In this document: positions 1 to 11,754 of the stretch, in pieces
How positions within the stretch are numbered: position 1 is the stretch's first letter
Layout of the letters: every line of letters begins with the position of its first letter
Source: Extensimonas perlucida
GTDB lineage: Bacteria > Pseudomonadota > Gammaproteobacteria > Burkholderiales > Burkholderiaceae_C
Length of the DNA stretch: 64,000 nt
Direction of reading: 5' to 3'
Assembly (NCBI RefSeq): GCF_007655255.1
Contig: NZ_VMYE01000001.1
Span: forward strand, 372,001 to 436,000
Position numbers and translations under genes: made by a program
The notes under the pieces: model-generated
Seen by the model: only the letters and a program-made list of their open reading frames with translations
The model's database searches: none
What the model was told of the DNA's origin: nothing

Positions 1-1
1 G

Positions 2-112
2 ATCAGTCCGCAGACCTGGGAGTTTTATGCCGTGACGGGAACATTGTTTTTGACACTCGCGTTTCCGGGTTTCGTTTATCGTTATCTGTTGCGTCGCTAT
101 GAAGGTGCTTGA
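2..112 (+). CDS. DUF2818 family membrane protein (C-terminal fragment)
   Basis: This is the 3' end of a gene that begins outside the window. The visible residues, with the core WEFYAVTGTLFLTLAFPGF followed by VYRYLLRR, resemble the last transmembrane helix and basic tail of DUF2818 proteins. In many Burkholderiales these small inner-membrane proteins follow nuoN at the end of the respiratory complex I operon. The stop codon lies inside the next gene, whose ATG at 99 overlaps it by 14 bases, so the two are probably translationally coupled. The assignment rests on about 36 residues; the nuo context is known of the family and not visible here. Confidence 0.7.
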   Translation: MSPQTWEFYAVTGTLFLTLAFPGFVYRYLLRRYEGA

Positions 113-569
113 CCTGAAGTGTGGGCAAGACCATTCCTTTGAGGGCTGGTTTGCATCCGAAACGGACTTTCAGGAGCAGGTGCACAAGGGCTTGCTGCAG
201 TGCCCTTTGTGTGGCGACACGGGTGTGGACAAGCAGCTCAGTGCTCCGCGCCTGAATCTTGGTGCCAAAGCGCCTCGTGCTGTAGGCGCGTCAGACGAAG
301 ATTCGTTGCCTGCGGCAAATGCCTCGCTCGAGGGAGTGACAGCTGCCGTGCAGGGCGCCTGGCTTGCGTTGACGCGCGAAATCATGGCGCATACTGAAGA
401 CGTTGGGGAGCGATTTCCTGAGGAGGCGCGGCGTATGCATAGCGGTGCGGCCCAGGAGCGGGCGATCCGCGGCCAAGCCTGCGCTGAGGAGATCGCGCAA
501 TTGCGCGCGGAGGGCATTCCCGTGATCCCGTGGATGGTGCCCCCGGCACTCAAGGAAACGCTGCAATAG
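99..569 (+). CDS. DUF1178 family protein
   Basis: A 156-residue protein of unknown function. The N-terminus has the family pattern MKVLDLKC, a central GWFAS segment and a CPLCG pair, so Cys8 plus the CxxC near residue 36 could bind a metal. A low-complexity linker follows, then a helical C-terminal half with the conserved ending near EGIPVIPWMVPP. It overlaps the end of the upstream DUF2818 gene, and its own last 20 bases overlap the tail of the convergent HD-domain gene. The family is common in proteobacteria and no biochemical role is established. The family call is firm; the metal site is inference. Confidence 0.88.
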   Translation: MKVLDLKCGQDHSFEGWFASETDFQEQVHKGLLQCPLCGDTGVDKQLSAPRLNLGAKAPRAVGASDEDSLPAANASLEGVTAAVQGAWLALTREIMAHTEDVGERFPEEARRMHSGAAQERAIRGQACAEEIAQLRAEGIPVIPWMVPPALKETLQ

Positions 570-1572
570 GGTGCGGCTTGACGAGTTCCAGGCTGCGCTG
601 CGCGGCATAAAGACCCAGGCGCACCATCGTTCTGTGATCCTGCTTCAACAGCACGGCGGCGCGCGGCAGCGATGACTCGATGCGCGGTTTGCCGCCCGCG
701 GTCTCGTAAATCGACGGCTTGGGGTAGCTCTTGCCGCTGCGATCCAGCAAACTGGCGACGAGGGGATGGTTGGTGGCCGTGCCGCGCCGCAACACGAGTG
801 CGGTGTCACCATTGTCCATGCGCACAAAAACGCCTGGCGGGCACAGGCCAAGCGCACGCACTAGCGCGCGATTGACTTCGTCTGTGGCTTCAGTGCTGCG
901 GCTGAAAATGGCACGCACCGATTCCGTGATGCTGCGGCCGGCGCGGCTCTGGCGGGGGCTGATCATTGCGGCGTAACGGTCTATGGTGCTCAGGATACGC
1001 ACGAGTCGCTCTTGCGGCGCTTGTGCCGACAAGGCGTTGCCCGGCGGGGGGAGGTGGGTATGGTGCAGTTGCACCACGCGCAGCCAGAGTTCGTCTTGCA
1101 CGCGCAGGCGCTCGAGCAAGTCGCGCCCATTTTCTGCATGCGCCCGGATCGCGTTTTGCTGTGCTGCGCTGGGTTTTTCGCGCTGTTGTGCTAATTCATC
1201 CTGGAGCGCAGTCATGCCGATGTTCATCGTGAGTGCCGCATGCACCAGGCTGTCGCGCTCACGCTGGCCGAGTTGCAGCTCTTGCGCCAGCACGTGGCAC
1301 AGCGTGCCACACACCAGGGCATGCGAGGTGCTGTAGCCCACGGTGGAGGTGCTGGCGAGTTGAAACATGAGGTAGAGCCCGGCGTCGGTGTCATGCGCCA
1401 TCAGGTCCTGCAGCCAACGGTCGAGCTGGCGCACCTTGTCTGCAAAGTGCAGCGCTTGCAAGGGTGCAGACAACAAGATCGCGAGGGCGGATTCCAGGTC
1501 GGCCCAGAGGCCGAGCAAGTCCTCGTACTCGCCATCGTGGCCGCGGTGGCTGAAGGCAGACGGTGGTGACAT
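550..1572 (-). CDS. HD-domain (degenerate HD-GYP-like) protein
   Basis: A 340-residue protein with the helical layout of an HD-GYP phosphodiesterase domain but altered metal ligands. Where active members have HDIGK this one reads MNIGM (about residues 115-119). A later HAENGRDLL matches the usual HPxxGxxxL helix and LHHTHLPPPG occupies the HHE..GYP position without GYP. Such proteins often act as c-di-GMP-related sensors or scaffolds rather than enzymes. It is transcribed convergently with the DUF1178 gene and lies 18 bp downstream of the retropepsin-like gene, so the two may share a transcript. Loss of catalysis is inferred from the missing residues only. Confidence 0.75.
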   Translation of the reverse strand: MSPPSAFSHRGHDGEYEDLLGLWADLESALAILLSAPLQALHFADKVRQLDRWLQDLMAHDTDAGLYLMFQLASTSTVGYSTSHALVCGTLCHVLAQELQLGQRERDSLVHAALTMNIGMTALQDELAQQREKPSAAQQNAIRAHAENGRDLLERLRVQDELWLRVVQLHHTHLPPPGNALSAQAPQERLVRILSTIDRYAAMISPRQSRAGRSITESVRAIFSRSTEATDEVNRALVRALGLCPPGVFVRMDNGDTALVLRRGTATNHPLVASLLDRSGKSYPKPSIYETAGGKPRIESSLPRAAVLLKQDHRTMVRLGLYAAQRSLELVKPHPIAAFP

Positions 1573-1590
1573 GGGTGCCAGGCCAGTGAC

Positions 1591-2259
1591 TCAGCGCTTT
1601 TCCAGCACCATCCGGTCGTTCATTCGGGTCATTTGGAACTCTTCGAGAATGCTGTTGCCTAGCAGCACGAAGGGCATGGGCTGGGGTGTGACGATGGCGT
1701 CGATGCCGAAAACCTCGACGTCGCCAATGCGCACGGAGTCCAGCTTGATGCGCCAGCCTTGCGCAATGCCGTTTGCGGTGCTCAAGCGCACGGGCTGGCC
1801 ATTTTGATAGTTCAAGCCGAGGCGTTCGGCGTCGGGGCGGCCGATTGCGACCATGGAAGCCCCAGTGTCCACCACGAAGTCCATGGTGCGTCCATTGATG
1901 GTGCCATTGCCCACGAAATGACCGCGTCCGTCGGCGAGCAGTGTGACACGCCGGCCGCTGCCGCCCTGCCTGCCCACGCTCACCGGGGCCTCTCCGAGCC
2001 GCAGGTTACGGCGCAGACCGTTGACTTCTACCACGGCATCATCGCGCCCGACGGAGAGCACCTTGACGCCCTGGTGGACTTCGCCCGCCGCCATGCTGCG
2101 CGGTGGGTTGCCGTCTATGACCAGAAGTGCCTTGCTCCCCAGAATGCCGGACAGGGCCACCGCCTGCTCGGCGTGTACGGGCACGCCAAAAAGACTGCCA
2201 CTGGAGCACAGAGCCATCGCAGCAAGAAAACGCAGGGCGTGGCGCTGCAAGGGCTGCAT
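1591..2259 (-). CDS. Retropepsin-like aspartic protease, secreted/periplasmic
   Basis: A 222-residue protein with an N-terminal hydrophobic signal sequence (about residues 9-28, ending near HAE). The C-terminal half contains the aspartyl-protease flap-and-active-site pattern VDTGAS (Asp near residue 132) and, further on, LLGNSILEEF, the hallmark of the single-domain retropepsin-like (clan AA, TIGR02281-type) family. These work as homodimers; substrates are mostly unknown. It lies one base downstream of yajQ on the same strand, with its start inside the yajQ stop region, suggesting co-transcription. Family identification is strong; function in the envelope is inferred from the signal peptide. 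Confidence 0.85.
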   Translation of the reverse strand: MQPLQRHALRFLAAMALCSSGSLFGVPVHAEQAVALSGILGSKALLVIDGNPPRSMAAGEVHQGVKVLSVGRDDAVVEVNGLRRNLRLGEAPVSVGRQGGSGRRVTLLADGRGHFVGNGTINGRTMDFVVDTGASMVAIGRPDAERLGLNYQNGQPVRLSTANGIAQGWRIKLDSVRIGDVEVFGIDAIVTPQPMPFVLLGNSILEEFQMTRMNDRMVLEKR

Positions 2260-2260
2260 T

Positions 2261-2746
2261 TCAGTCGCGGAAGTTGTTGAAAGACAAGGGAACGTCTGCG
2301 ACCTCTTTGCGCAGCAGCGCCATCACGGCCTGCAGGTCGTCGCGTTTGGCGCCCGTGACGCGCACCGATTCCCCCTGGATGGCCGCCTGCACCTTGAGCT
2401 TGCTGTCTTTGACCAGGCGCTGGATCTTTTTGGCCAGCTCGCTTTCGATGCCGCTGCGCACCTTGGCCACTTGCTTGACTTTGTCGCCGCCGACTTTCTG
2501 CACCTCGCCCATATCGAGAAAGCGCACATCCACATCGCGCTTGGCGAGCTTGGCGCGCAGGATGTCGGCGATCTGCGTGAGCTGGAATTCGGCGTCACCC
2601 AGCAGCGTGATTTCCTTGTCCTTGAGTTCGATGCCGGCGGAGGTACCCTTGAAGTCGAAGCGGGTGGCGATTTCCTTGGCGGTGTTTTCGACGGCGTTTT
2701 TGACCTCTACGAGATCGGGTTCGCACACGGTGTCAAAGGAGGGCAT
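2261..2746 (-). CDS. yajQ: YajQ family nucleotide-binding (c-di-GMP) protein
   Basis: A 161-residue cytoplasmic protein that matches YajQ over its length, beginning [18 protein letters not shown] and ending in the family-typical PLSFNNFRD. YajQ-family members bind nucleotides, and a Xanthomonas homologue is a c-di-GMP effector. The open frame runs 17 codons further upstream, but the ATG at 2746 is chosen because it gives the conserved family N-terminus. The gene is divergent from murB, with about 110 bp between them for both promoters, and is followed closely by the retropepsin-like gene. Identity is firm; the ligand in this organism is not shown. Confidence 0.93.
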   Translation of the reverse strand: MPSFDTVCEPDLVEVKNAVENTAKEIATRFDFKGTSAGIELKDKEITLLGDAEFQLTQIADILRAKLAKRDVDVRFLDMGEVQKVGGDKVKQVAKVRSGIESELAKKIQRLVKDSKLKVQAAIQGESVRVTGAKRDDLQAVMALLRKEVADVPLSFNNFRD

Positions 2747-2858
2747 GGTGTTTCTCGGTGGTTCGATCGATGGGGGCAGCTGCCTTGCGGGCACCACGAA
2801 AAGATCGTGGACCTGTTCTCAGGTGCGTGGCGCATCATCGGAATGCGAAAATCGCCCT

Positions 2859-3932
2859 ATGTTAGTCGAGAAAAACTGCTCTTTGCAGCCCTTCAACAGC
2901 TTTGGCATCGCAGCGCGCGCGCAGACCCTGGTGCATGTGCGCAGCGTCGATGACATTTTGCAATTGCTGGAGCACAAGGAACTGGGGCGCGGGCCTTTTT
3001 TTGTGCTGGGCGGCGGCAGCAACATCGTGCTCACGGGGGATGTGAAGGCGGTGGTGCTCAAAGTCGAAATCAAGGGTCTGCGTGTGCTCGAAGACACTGC
3101 GCAAGCCTGGATCGTGGAGGCGGGGGCGGGTGAGCTCTGGCACGACTGTGTGCGCTGGACGCTGGCCCACGGCCTGCCCGGCCTGGAAAACATGGCACTG
3201 ATTCCCGGCACTGTGGGCGCGGCGCCGGTGCAAAACATTGGCGCCTACGGGGTGGAGCTGCAGGATCGTTTCGAGTCGCTGGACGCCGTGGACCTGGCCA
3301 CCGGGCAGTGCTTCACGCTGGATGCCGCGCAGTGCGGTTTTGCCTACCGCGACTCAGTGTTCAAGCACGCGCCATCCCTGGCGATGGCGGGTGGCGGTCT
3401 GCCGCGCGGCATGGGGCTGGCCGGGCGCGCCGTGATCACGCGCGTGCGCCTGCGCCTGCCCAAGCCCTGGAAGGCGGAACTGAGCTACCTCGATCTGCAG
3501 CGCCGCAGCGCCGAAACCGGGATTGCGCAGCCCACGGCGCAGCAGGTGTTCGACTGGGTCTGCGCCATCCGTCGCGCCAAGCTGCCCGATCCGCAGGTGC
3601 TTGGCAATGCAGGTAGTTTCTTCAAAAACCCCAGCGTCACGCCCGAACAGTGCGCCGACATCATCGCGCGCGACCCGAAGATCGTGCATTACCCCATGCC
3701 AGATGGCAGCTTCAAGCTGGCGGCGGGTTGGCTGATCGATGCCTGCGGCTGGCGCGGCAAGTCCATAGGCAAGGCCGGGGTGTATGAAAAGCAGGCGCTG
3801 GTGCTGGTCAACCGCGGGCAGGGCCAGGACAGCGTGACCGGCGGCGAGGTGATGACGCTGGCGCGCGCGATCCAGACCAGCGTCTATGAGCGCTTTGGCA
3901 TTCGCTTGGAGCCCGAGCCCGTGGTGGTGTGA
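2859..3932 (+). CDS. murB: UDP-N-acetylmuramate dehydrogenase MurB
   Basis: MurB reduces UDP-GlcNAc-enolpyruvate to UDP-MurNAc with NADPH and FAD in cytoplasmic peptidoglycan precursor synthesis. The 357-residue protein has the FAD-binding GGGSNIVLT loop (about residues 51-59), the PGTVGAAPVQNIGAYGVE segment, the YRDSVFK segment that includes the substrate-binding Tyr-Arg, and the C-terminal GNAGSFFKNP motif carrying the proton-donor serine. This is the longer type I (E. coli-like) form. The frame is open far upstream, but homology begins at the ATG at 2859. It diverges from yajQ and is followed by a strong hairpin terminator at 4001-4027. Confidence 0.96.
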   Translation: MLVEKNCSLQPFNSFGIAARAQTLVHVRSVDDILQLLEHKELGRGPFFVLGGGSNIVLTGDVKAVVLKVEIKGLRVLEDTAQAWIVEAGAGELWHDCVRWTLAHGLPGLENMALIPGTVGAAPVQNIGAYGVELQDRFESLDAVDLATGQCFTLDAAQCGFAYRDSVFKHAPSLAMAGGGLPRGMGLAGRAVITRVRLRLPKPWKAELSYLDLQRRSAETGIAQPTAQQVFDWVCAIRRAKLPDPQVLGNAGSFFKNPSVTPEQCADIIARDPKIVHYPMPDGSFKLAAGWLIDACGWRGKSIGKAGVYEKQALVLVNRGQGQDSVTGGEVMTLARAIQTSVYERFGIRLEPEPVVV

Positions 3933-4000
3933 CGGAAATTGCTCTTCTAATGAGAGCTATCTACGCTTGTGTATCAAGCACTATTGCCCCAAAAGACTAC

Positions 4001-4027
4001 AAAAAACCGCCCGAAGGGCGGTTTTTT
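4001..4027. terminator. Bidirectional rho-independent terminator between murB and argG
   Basis: A 12-base perfect stem (AAAAAACCGCCC / GGGCGGTTTTTT) closes a 3-base loop. Runs of A on one side and T on the other make it usable in both directions, which fits its place between the convergent murB and argG genes. Confidence 0.9.
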
Positions 4028-4059
4028 ACACTGGCAACGCAAGGATTCGTGCCAACATT

Positions 4060-5731
<1,672 letters not shown>

Positions 5732-5879
5732 GGGGGCGCAAGGCAAAGAGCAGAACAAACGCGCGATTGTAGGGGAGGGGGCGCAAGACGAGACCACGAG
5801 CCAGCCCGATGCCGGGCCTGCGCAGGCGCGTTGCGCGCTCTGCGGGCGGGGCCGCGGTGTTTGTTCCGCCTTGCGTGGC

Positions 5880-6563
5880 TCAGTGTCGGTGCCCGTGCCC
5901 ACCCGAACGGATGTTGGCATAGCCCAGTTGCAGCGTGATAGCGGGCATGGCCGCATACCACGGCGTCCACGACGGGTAGTAAGGCTGGTAGTAGGACAAG
6001 GGGGCAGGCGTGTATGTCCCTTGTGGGCCGGAGGGCGGGGGGTAGTAGCTGGGTGCCTGCTGCGTCGGCGCGGGGTAGTTGGCCGGCGAGGGCGTGTTGA
6101 TGACTGGCTGGACCATAACGGGAATCGTCGCGCCGGGGTCCGTGGGCATGCGCGTGGTGTAACGGCGCCCGGCGTATTCATAGACCACGTCATAGCCTAT
6201 GGTGCGGTTTTCGTAACGGGTTTCGGTGGTGCAGCGCTGCACGTTCTGCTGCGCCGGATGGGCATTGCCTTCCACTGCGTTGCCGAGCAGGGCGCCGCCT
6301 ATGATGCCCACCGCGGTGGCCGCTGCGCGTCCGCCGCCGTTGCCTATGGTGTTGCCGGCGGCGCCGCCCGCGAGCGCACCGAGCACCGCACCTGCGCCCG
6401 AGGGTTGGGCGTTGCTGTTGTAGATGGTTTCGTTGCTGCACACCTGCTGCGGGATGGCCACCTGCTGAATGACGGGCGTGGAGGAAATTACCTTGGCCTG
6501 CTCTTGGGCCGCGGCCATTGTGCCCATGAGGGCCAGAGCGGAAACAATCGCCATGTTGCGCAT
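5880..6563 (-). CDS. Glycine-zipper 2TM domain envelope protein
   Basis: A 227-residue exported protein with an N-terminal signal sequence (MRNMAIVSALALMGTMAAA). A glycine-zipper segment at about residues 56-100 is rich in GAxxGAxxGG and GNxIGNGGGRAAA repeats, typical of the 17-kDa-antigen/2TM family that inserts into or associates with the outer membrane. A two-cysteine region follows (CSNETIY before, CTTETRYENR after the zipper). The C-terminal 80 residues are proline/tyrosine rich and end in a histidine-rich GGHGHRH tail. It is divergent from the small membrane-protein gene at 6686. The precise role is unknown; structural support of the envelope is the family expectation. Confidence 0.8.
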   Translation of the reverse strand: MRNMAIVSALALMGTMAAAQEQAKVISSTPVIQQVAIPQQVCSNETIYNSNAQPSGAGAVLGALAGGAAGNTIGNGGGRAAATAVGIIGGALLGNAVEGNAHPAQQNVQRCTTETRYENRTIGYDVVYEYAGRRYTTRMPTDPGATIPVMVQPVINTPSPANYPAPTQQAPSYYPPPSGPQGTYTPAPLSYYQPYYPSWTPWYAAMPAITLQLGYANIRSGGHGHRH

Positions 6564-6685
6564 GAAAAAAACTCCTGAGGGTAGCTGCTTAACGCAGAAC
6601 GTGCCGCAAAGGCTGACACAGCCTTGTAAAGATAGATAGGGACTGCTGTCGCAGCTTGGTAGTGTTTTTGTGGGGGTTCGAAAAG

Positions 6686-6898
6686 ATGCGAAGTGTTTTT
6701 ACCTTACTGGCGCTGCTCGTCGCGCTGGCTTTGGTGGCCTTGCTGGCGCGCCAGCAGTTTGCCGCGCTGCGGGGGCCATCGCCAGCGGCCCAGTCTGTGC
6801 CGGCGCAGCCGGGCGCTGCAGCGCAGACGCCGCGCCAAATGGAGCAGCAGGTGCAGGAACTGACGCAGCCCCGGCCCATGCCAGAGGACGCTCGTTGA
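6686..6898 (+). CDS. Small single-pass membrane protein, unknown function
   Basis: A 70-residue open frame beginning MRSVFTLLALLVALALVALL, a strongly hydrophobic membrane anchor or signal, followed by a proline/glutamine-rich tail (about residues 35-70) containing QMEQQVQELTQPR. The ATG at 6686 is preferred over a TTG 10 codons upstream because the hydrophobic segment follows it directly. It stands 35 bp upstream of tadA on the same strand and may be co-transcribed. No domain was recognised. Reality as a gene is supported by length, start and position only. Confidence 0.6.
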   Translation: MRSVFTLLALLVALALVALLARQQFAALRGPSPAAQSVPAQPGAAAQTPRQMEQQVQELTQPRPMPEDAR

Positions 6899-6912
6899 CC
6901 CAAAAATCATAG

Positions 6913-8241
<1,329 letters not shown>

Positions 8242-8277
8242 TCTTTTCCACGGAGCGGCCCGCCGGGGCCGAGCGTT

Positions 8278-9300
8278 TTGTCTCCCGCGCATCCCCCCCA
8301 ATCCAACGCCGTCCACGCCGCCGCGCATGCGCCGCATGATCACGCCGCGCATGCGCCCGGTGCGCGCCACATCTATATCTATGCCCCTTCGAGCGCTGTG
8401 ATCGACAAAGCGGCATTTCGGCGCGGCGTCGCGCGCCTGCGCGCACTCGGCCACGAGGTCGAGGTCGATCCCGATGCGCTCGCGCGCCACACGCGCTTTG
8501 CCGGCGACGACGCCACGCGCCTGGCTGCATTGCACCGCGCTGCGGCCAGCGGCGCCGACCTGGCCCTGATCGCCCGCGGTGGCTATGGCCTCACGCGCAT
8601 CCTGCACGGCATCCGCTACGCCGAAGTGGCGCAGGCCGTGGCGCGCGGTACGCGCTTCGTTGGCATGAGCGACTTCACGGCCTTGCAAAGCGCGCTGCTC
8701 GCGCAGACCGGTGCCGTGAGCTGGGCCGGCCCGGCGCTCACGGCGGACTTTGGCGTGGCAGGGGAGCCCGACGAGATCATGCTCGCCTGTTTCGACGACC
8801 TGCTGCAAGGCCAGGGCGAAGGCGCGGGCTGGCGCCTGCCACGCGAGCGTAGCGCCGCAGCCGCCACGGCGGCGCAGGCGAACGATGCAGAACTGCTCGT
8901 CGAAGACGCCGTGCTGTGGGGCGGCAATCTGGCCGTGCTCGCGTCACTCGTGGGCACACCCTACTTTCCGCAGGTGCAGGGCGGGATTTTGTTCCTCGAA
9001 GACGTGAACGAGCACCCTTACCGCATCGAGCGCCTGCTCACGCAGCTCTTGTATGCCGGCGTGCTGGCGCGGCAAAAGGCCGTGCTGCTGGGCCAGTTCA
9101 CGGGCTATAAGCTCGCGCCGCACGACAAGGGCTACAGGTTGCAATCGGTGGTCGATTGGCTGCGCAGCCGCATCGACGCGCCCGTGCTCACGGGCCTGCC
9201 GTTTGGCCATGTGCCGACCAAAGTGCTGCTGCCCGTGGGCGCCAAGGTCACGCTGTCTGTCCAGGGGCGCGATGCCTTGCTGTATTGGGGGCATGTCTGA
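8278..9300 (+). CDS. LD-carboxypeptidase (peptidase S66 family)
   Basis: A 340-residue S66 serine peptidase, the family that trims the terminal D-alanine from muropeptide tetrapeptides (LdcA) or acts on related amides (MccF). Visible features are the ARGGYGLTRIL segment, the nucleophile motif FVGMSDFTAL, VLWGGNLAVLASLVGTPY, the acidic LFLEDVNEHPYRIER and the histidine motif GLPFGHVPTK, so the Ser-Glu-His triad is complete. The only early in-frame start is the TTG at 8278; the first 30 residues are His/Ala/Pro-rich and may be untranslated. It lies 36 bp after tadA. Family is firm, start is uncertain. Confidence 0.85.
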   Translation: MSPAHPPQSNAVHAAAHAPHDHAAHAPGARHIYIYAPSSAVIDKAAFRRGVARLRALGHEVEVDPDALARHTRFAGDDATRLAALHRAAASGADLALIARGGYGLTRILHGIRYAEVAQAVARGTRFVGMSDFTALQSALLAQTGAVSWAGPALTADFGVAGEPDEIMLACFDDLLQGQGEGAGWRLPRERSAAAATAAQANDAELLVEDAVLWGGNLAVLASLVGTPYFPQVQGGILFLEDVNEHPYRIERLLTQLLYAGVLARQKAVLLGQFTGYKLAPHDKGYRLQSVVDWLRSRIDAPVLTGLPFGHVPTKVLLPVGAKVTLSVQGRDALLYWGHV

Positions 9301-9327
9301 GCGACGCCCCCGATGGGAGCGTTGCGC

Positions 9328-10602
9328 TCAGTAGCCGCGCGTGACGGGCGGCGGCGTGTCGCGCAGGGCGGGCGCGTATTTGCCCAGCTCCCACTTGGCG
9401 ATCGCGTTGCGGTGCACTTCGTCGGGGCCGTCGGCAAAGCGCAGCGTGCGCGCCGTGGAATACGCATAGGCGAGCGGAAAGTCGTCGCACAGCCCGCCGG
9501 CGCCGTGCGCCTGGATCGCCCAGTCGATCACCTGGCAGGCCATGTTGGGCGCCACGACCTTGATCATCGCGATTTCGGTCTTGGCCACCTTGTTGCCGGC
9601 CACGTCCATGAGCCACGCAGTCTTGAGCGTGAGCAGCCGCGCCATGTCGATCTTGCAGCGCGCCTCGGCGATGCGCTCTTGCGTGACGGTTTGCTGCGAC
9701 ACCAGCTTGCCGAACGCCATACGCGAGCTGGTGCGCTTGCACATCAGCTCGAGCGCACGCTCGGCCAGGCCGATCAGGCGCATGCAGTGGTGGATGCGCC
9801 CCGGCCCGAGGCGCCCCTGCGCGATCTCGAAGCCGCGGCCCTCGCCGAGCAGGATGTTGGACGCCGGCACGCGCACCTTGTCGAACACCATTTCGACGTG
9901 GCCGTGCGGCGCGTCGTCGTAGCCGAACACGTTGAGCGGGCGCAGGATTTTGAGCCCAGGCGCGTCGGCGGGCACGAGGATCATGCTTTGCTGCGAGTGC
10001 TTGGGGGCGTCGGGGTTGGTCTTGCCCATGGTGATGAACACCGCGCAGCGCGGGTCGGACGCGCCCGAGATCCACCACTTGCGCCCGTTGATCACATATT
10101 CATCGCCCTGGCGCTCGATGCGCGTCTCCACATTCGTTGCGTCGCTCGAGGCCACGGCGGGCTCGGTCATCGCGAAGGCCGAGCGGATCTTGCCTTCGAG
10201 CAGCGGCTTGAGCCAGCGCTCCTTGGCGGCGGCGTCGCCGTAGCGCGCAATGGTTTCCATGTTGCCGGTGTCGGGCGCCGAGCAGTTGAAGACCTCGCTC
10301 GCCCAAGGCACACGCCCCATGATCTCGGCCAGCGGCGCGTATTCGGAATTGGTGAGCCCCGCACCGTGGTAGCCCGAGACTTCGGCTGTATCGACGGGCA
10401 GAAAAAGATTCCACAAACCGGCAGCCTGCGCCTTGACTTTGAGCTTTTCTATGGTCTGCAGCGGCGTCCAGCGCTTGCCCGCCGCGGTGTTGGCCGCGAG
10501 TTCATCGGCGAAATCCTTTTCGGCCGGATAGATGTAGTCGTCCATGAACTGCAGCAGCTTGGCGCGCAGTTCCTTGGTCTTGGGGGAATACTCAAAGTCC
10601 AT
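9328..10602 (-). CDS. Acyl-CoA dehydrogenase (ACAD10/11-like)
   Basis: A 424-residue FAD-dependent acyl-CoA dehydrogenase. It has the N-terminal helical domain, the middle-domain [16 protein letters not shown] flavin loop, [11 protein letters not shown], and the C-terminal [23 protein letters not shown] helix typical of the ACAD10/ACAD11-like subgroup. It is the last gene of a minus-strand group, 38 bp after an APH-type kinase. In animals the two activities are fused in one protein, and in the Pseudomonas lva pathway they are separate neighbours handling 4-hydroxyacyl-CoAs. That substrate is inferred from neighbourhood. It converges with the LD-carboxypeptidase gene. Confidence 0.9.
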   Translation of the reverse strand: MDFEYSPKTKELRAKLLQFMDDYIYPAEKDFADELAANTAAGKRWTPLQTIEKLKVKAQAAGLWNLFLPVDTAEVSGYHGAGLTNSEYAPLAEIMGRVPWASEVFNCSAPDTGNMETIARYGDAAAKERWLKPLLEGKIRSAFAMTEPAVASSDATNVETRIERQGDEYVINGRKWWISGASDPRCAVFITMGKTNPDAPKHSQQSMILVPADAPGLKILRPLNVFGYDDAPHGHVEMVFDKVRVPASNILLGEGRGFEIAQGRLGPGRIHHCMRLIGLAERALELMCKRTSSRMAFGKLVSQQTVTQERIAEARCKIDMARLLTLKTAWLMDVAGNKVAKTEIAMIKVVAPNMACQVIDWAIQAHGAGGLCDDFPLAYAYSTARTLRFADGPDEVHRNAIAKWELGKYAPALRDTPPPVTRGY

Positions 10603-10640
10603 GGTAGGTCTCCAGTGAAAAAAGTGTCAGAGGTGCAGCG

Positions 10641-11738
10641 TCAGCCGCGCTGCGCGAAAGACCAGGCGAGCTCGGCCATGGGGCGTGCGCCCGCGCCCGA
10701 GTCCTTGGCTTGGTCGCTCGACGCCGTGCCGCTCTCGGCGCGCTTGGCGATGCCCTGCAGGATCGCGGCGATGCGAAACATGTTGTAGGCCATGTAGAAG
10801 TTCCAGTCGGCGCGCAGCGCCTCGGGCGTGGTGATGCGCGTGCGTTCGCAGTAGCGGCGGATGTATTCGTCTTCGCTCGGAATACCCAGGCTTGCGAGGT
10901 CCAGCCCGCCGATGCCGCGAAACAGATGGGCCGGAATGTTCCACGACATACAGTGGTAGCTGAAGTCGGCCAGCGGGTGGCCGAGCGTGGAAAGCTCCCA
11001 GTCGAGCACCGCGATCACGCGCGCCTCGCTGGGGTGGAACATGAGGTTGTCGAGCCGGTAGTCGCCGTGCACGATGCAGACATGGCTGTCGTCGCGTGCG
11101 CTCGCCGGCATGTGCGCGGGCAGCCATTCCATGAGGCGCTCCATCTCGGGGATGGGCGTGGTGATAGAGGCCTGGTATTGCTTGCTCCAGCGGCTGATCT
11201 GGCGCTCGAAGTAATTGCCGGGCTTGCCGAAGTTCGCCAAACCGCGCTCGGCGTAGGGCACGGTGTGCAAGGCCGCGATCACGCGGTTCATCTCGTCGTA
11301 AATGGCGCCGCGCTCGGCGGGCGTCATGCCCGGCAACGACTGGTCCCACAGCACGCGGCCCTGCATGTATTCCATCACGTAAAACGCGCGGCCGATGACG
11401 GATTCGTCCTCGCACAGCACGTACATGCGTGGCACGGGCACGTCGGTGCCATAGAGGCCGCGCATCACGGCAAACTCGCGCTCGATCGCGTGCGCCGAGG
11501 GCAGCAGCTTGGCCACGGGCCCCGGTTTGGCGCGCATCACATAGCTTTGCGTGGGCGTCACGAGCTTGTAGGTGGGGTTCGATTGCCCGCCTTTGAACAT
11601 TTCCACCTGCAAAGGGCCGCGAAACCCTTCGAGGTGCGCGCTCAGCCAGGCGCTGAGCGCAGCAACATCGAAACTGTGCTGGGGTGCGACGGGGCGCGTG
11701 CCGACGAATTGGTCGTATTGGCTCAAGGCTGTCTCCAT
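10641..11738 (-). CDS. APH-family phosphotransferase (acyl-CoA kinase candidate)
   Basis: A 365-residue aminoglycoside-phosphotransferase-fold kinase. The catalytic loop HGDYRLDN is at residues 224-231 and the metal-binding VLDWELSTLGHPLADF at about 244-259. An N-terminal GGQSNPTYKL (50-59) resembles the nucleotide loop, and VMRAKP carries a candidate ATP lysine. It sits between a Crp/Fnr regulator gene and an acyl-CoA dehydrogenase gene. Related proteins (ACAD10/11 N-terminal domains, Pseudomonas LvaA) phosphorylate the 4-hydroxyl of acyl-CoAs so that a partner dehydrogenase can remove it. An antibiotic-resistance role is unlikely in this context. Confidence 0.85.
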   Translation of the reverse strand: METALSQYDQFVGTRPVAPQHSFDVAALSAWLSAHLEGFRGPLQVEMFKGGQSNPTYKLVTPTQSYVMRAKPGPVAKLLPSAHAIEREFAVMRGLYGTDVPVPRMYVLCEDESVIGRAFYVMEYMQGRVLWDQSLPGMTPAERGAIYDEMNRVIAALHTVPYAERGLANFGKPGNYFERQISRWSKQYQASITTPIPEMERLMEWLPAHMPASARDDSHVCIVHGDYRLDNLMFHPSEARVIAVLDWELSTLGHPLADFSYHCMSWNIPAHLFRGIGGLDLASLGIPSEDEYIRRYCERTRITTPEALRADWNFYMAYNMFRIAAILQGIAKRAESGTASSDQAKDSGAGARPMAELAWSFAQRG

Positions 11739-11754
11739 TTTTTGAGTGACGGAT

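Noticed and set aside
550-569. Frameshift at the DUF1178/HD-gene overlap
   Set aside because: Both convergent frames are intact with plausible ends; short convergent overlaps are normal.
9300-10800. Long plus-strand frames opposite the dehydrogenase, kinase, argG, msbA and lysS genes
   Set aside because: They are antisense shadows caused by high GC; the minus-strand frames contain complete family motifs.
10641-11738. Aminoglycoside resistance gene
   Set aside because: The APH fold is present, but the context with acyl-CoA dehydrogenase and crotonase points to acyl-CoA metabolism.
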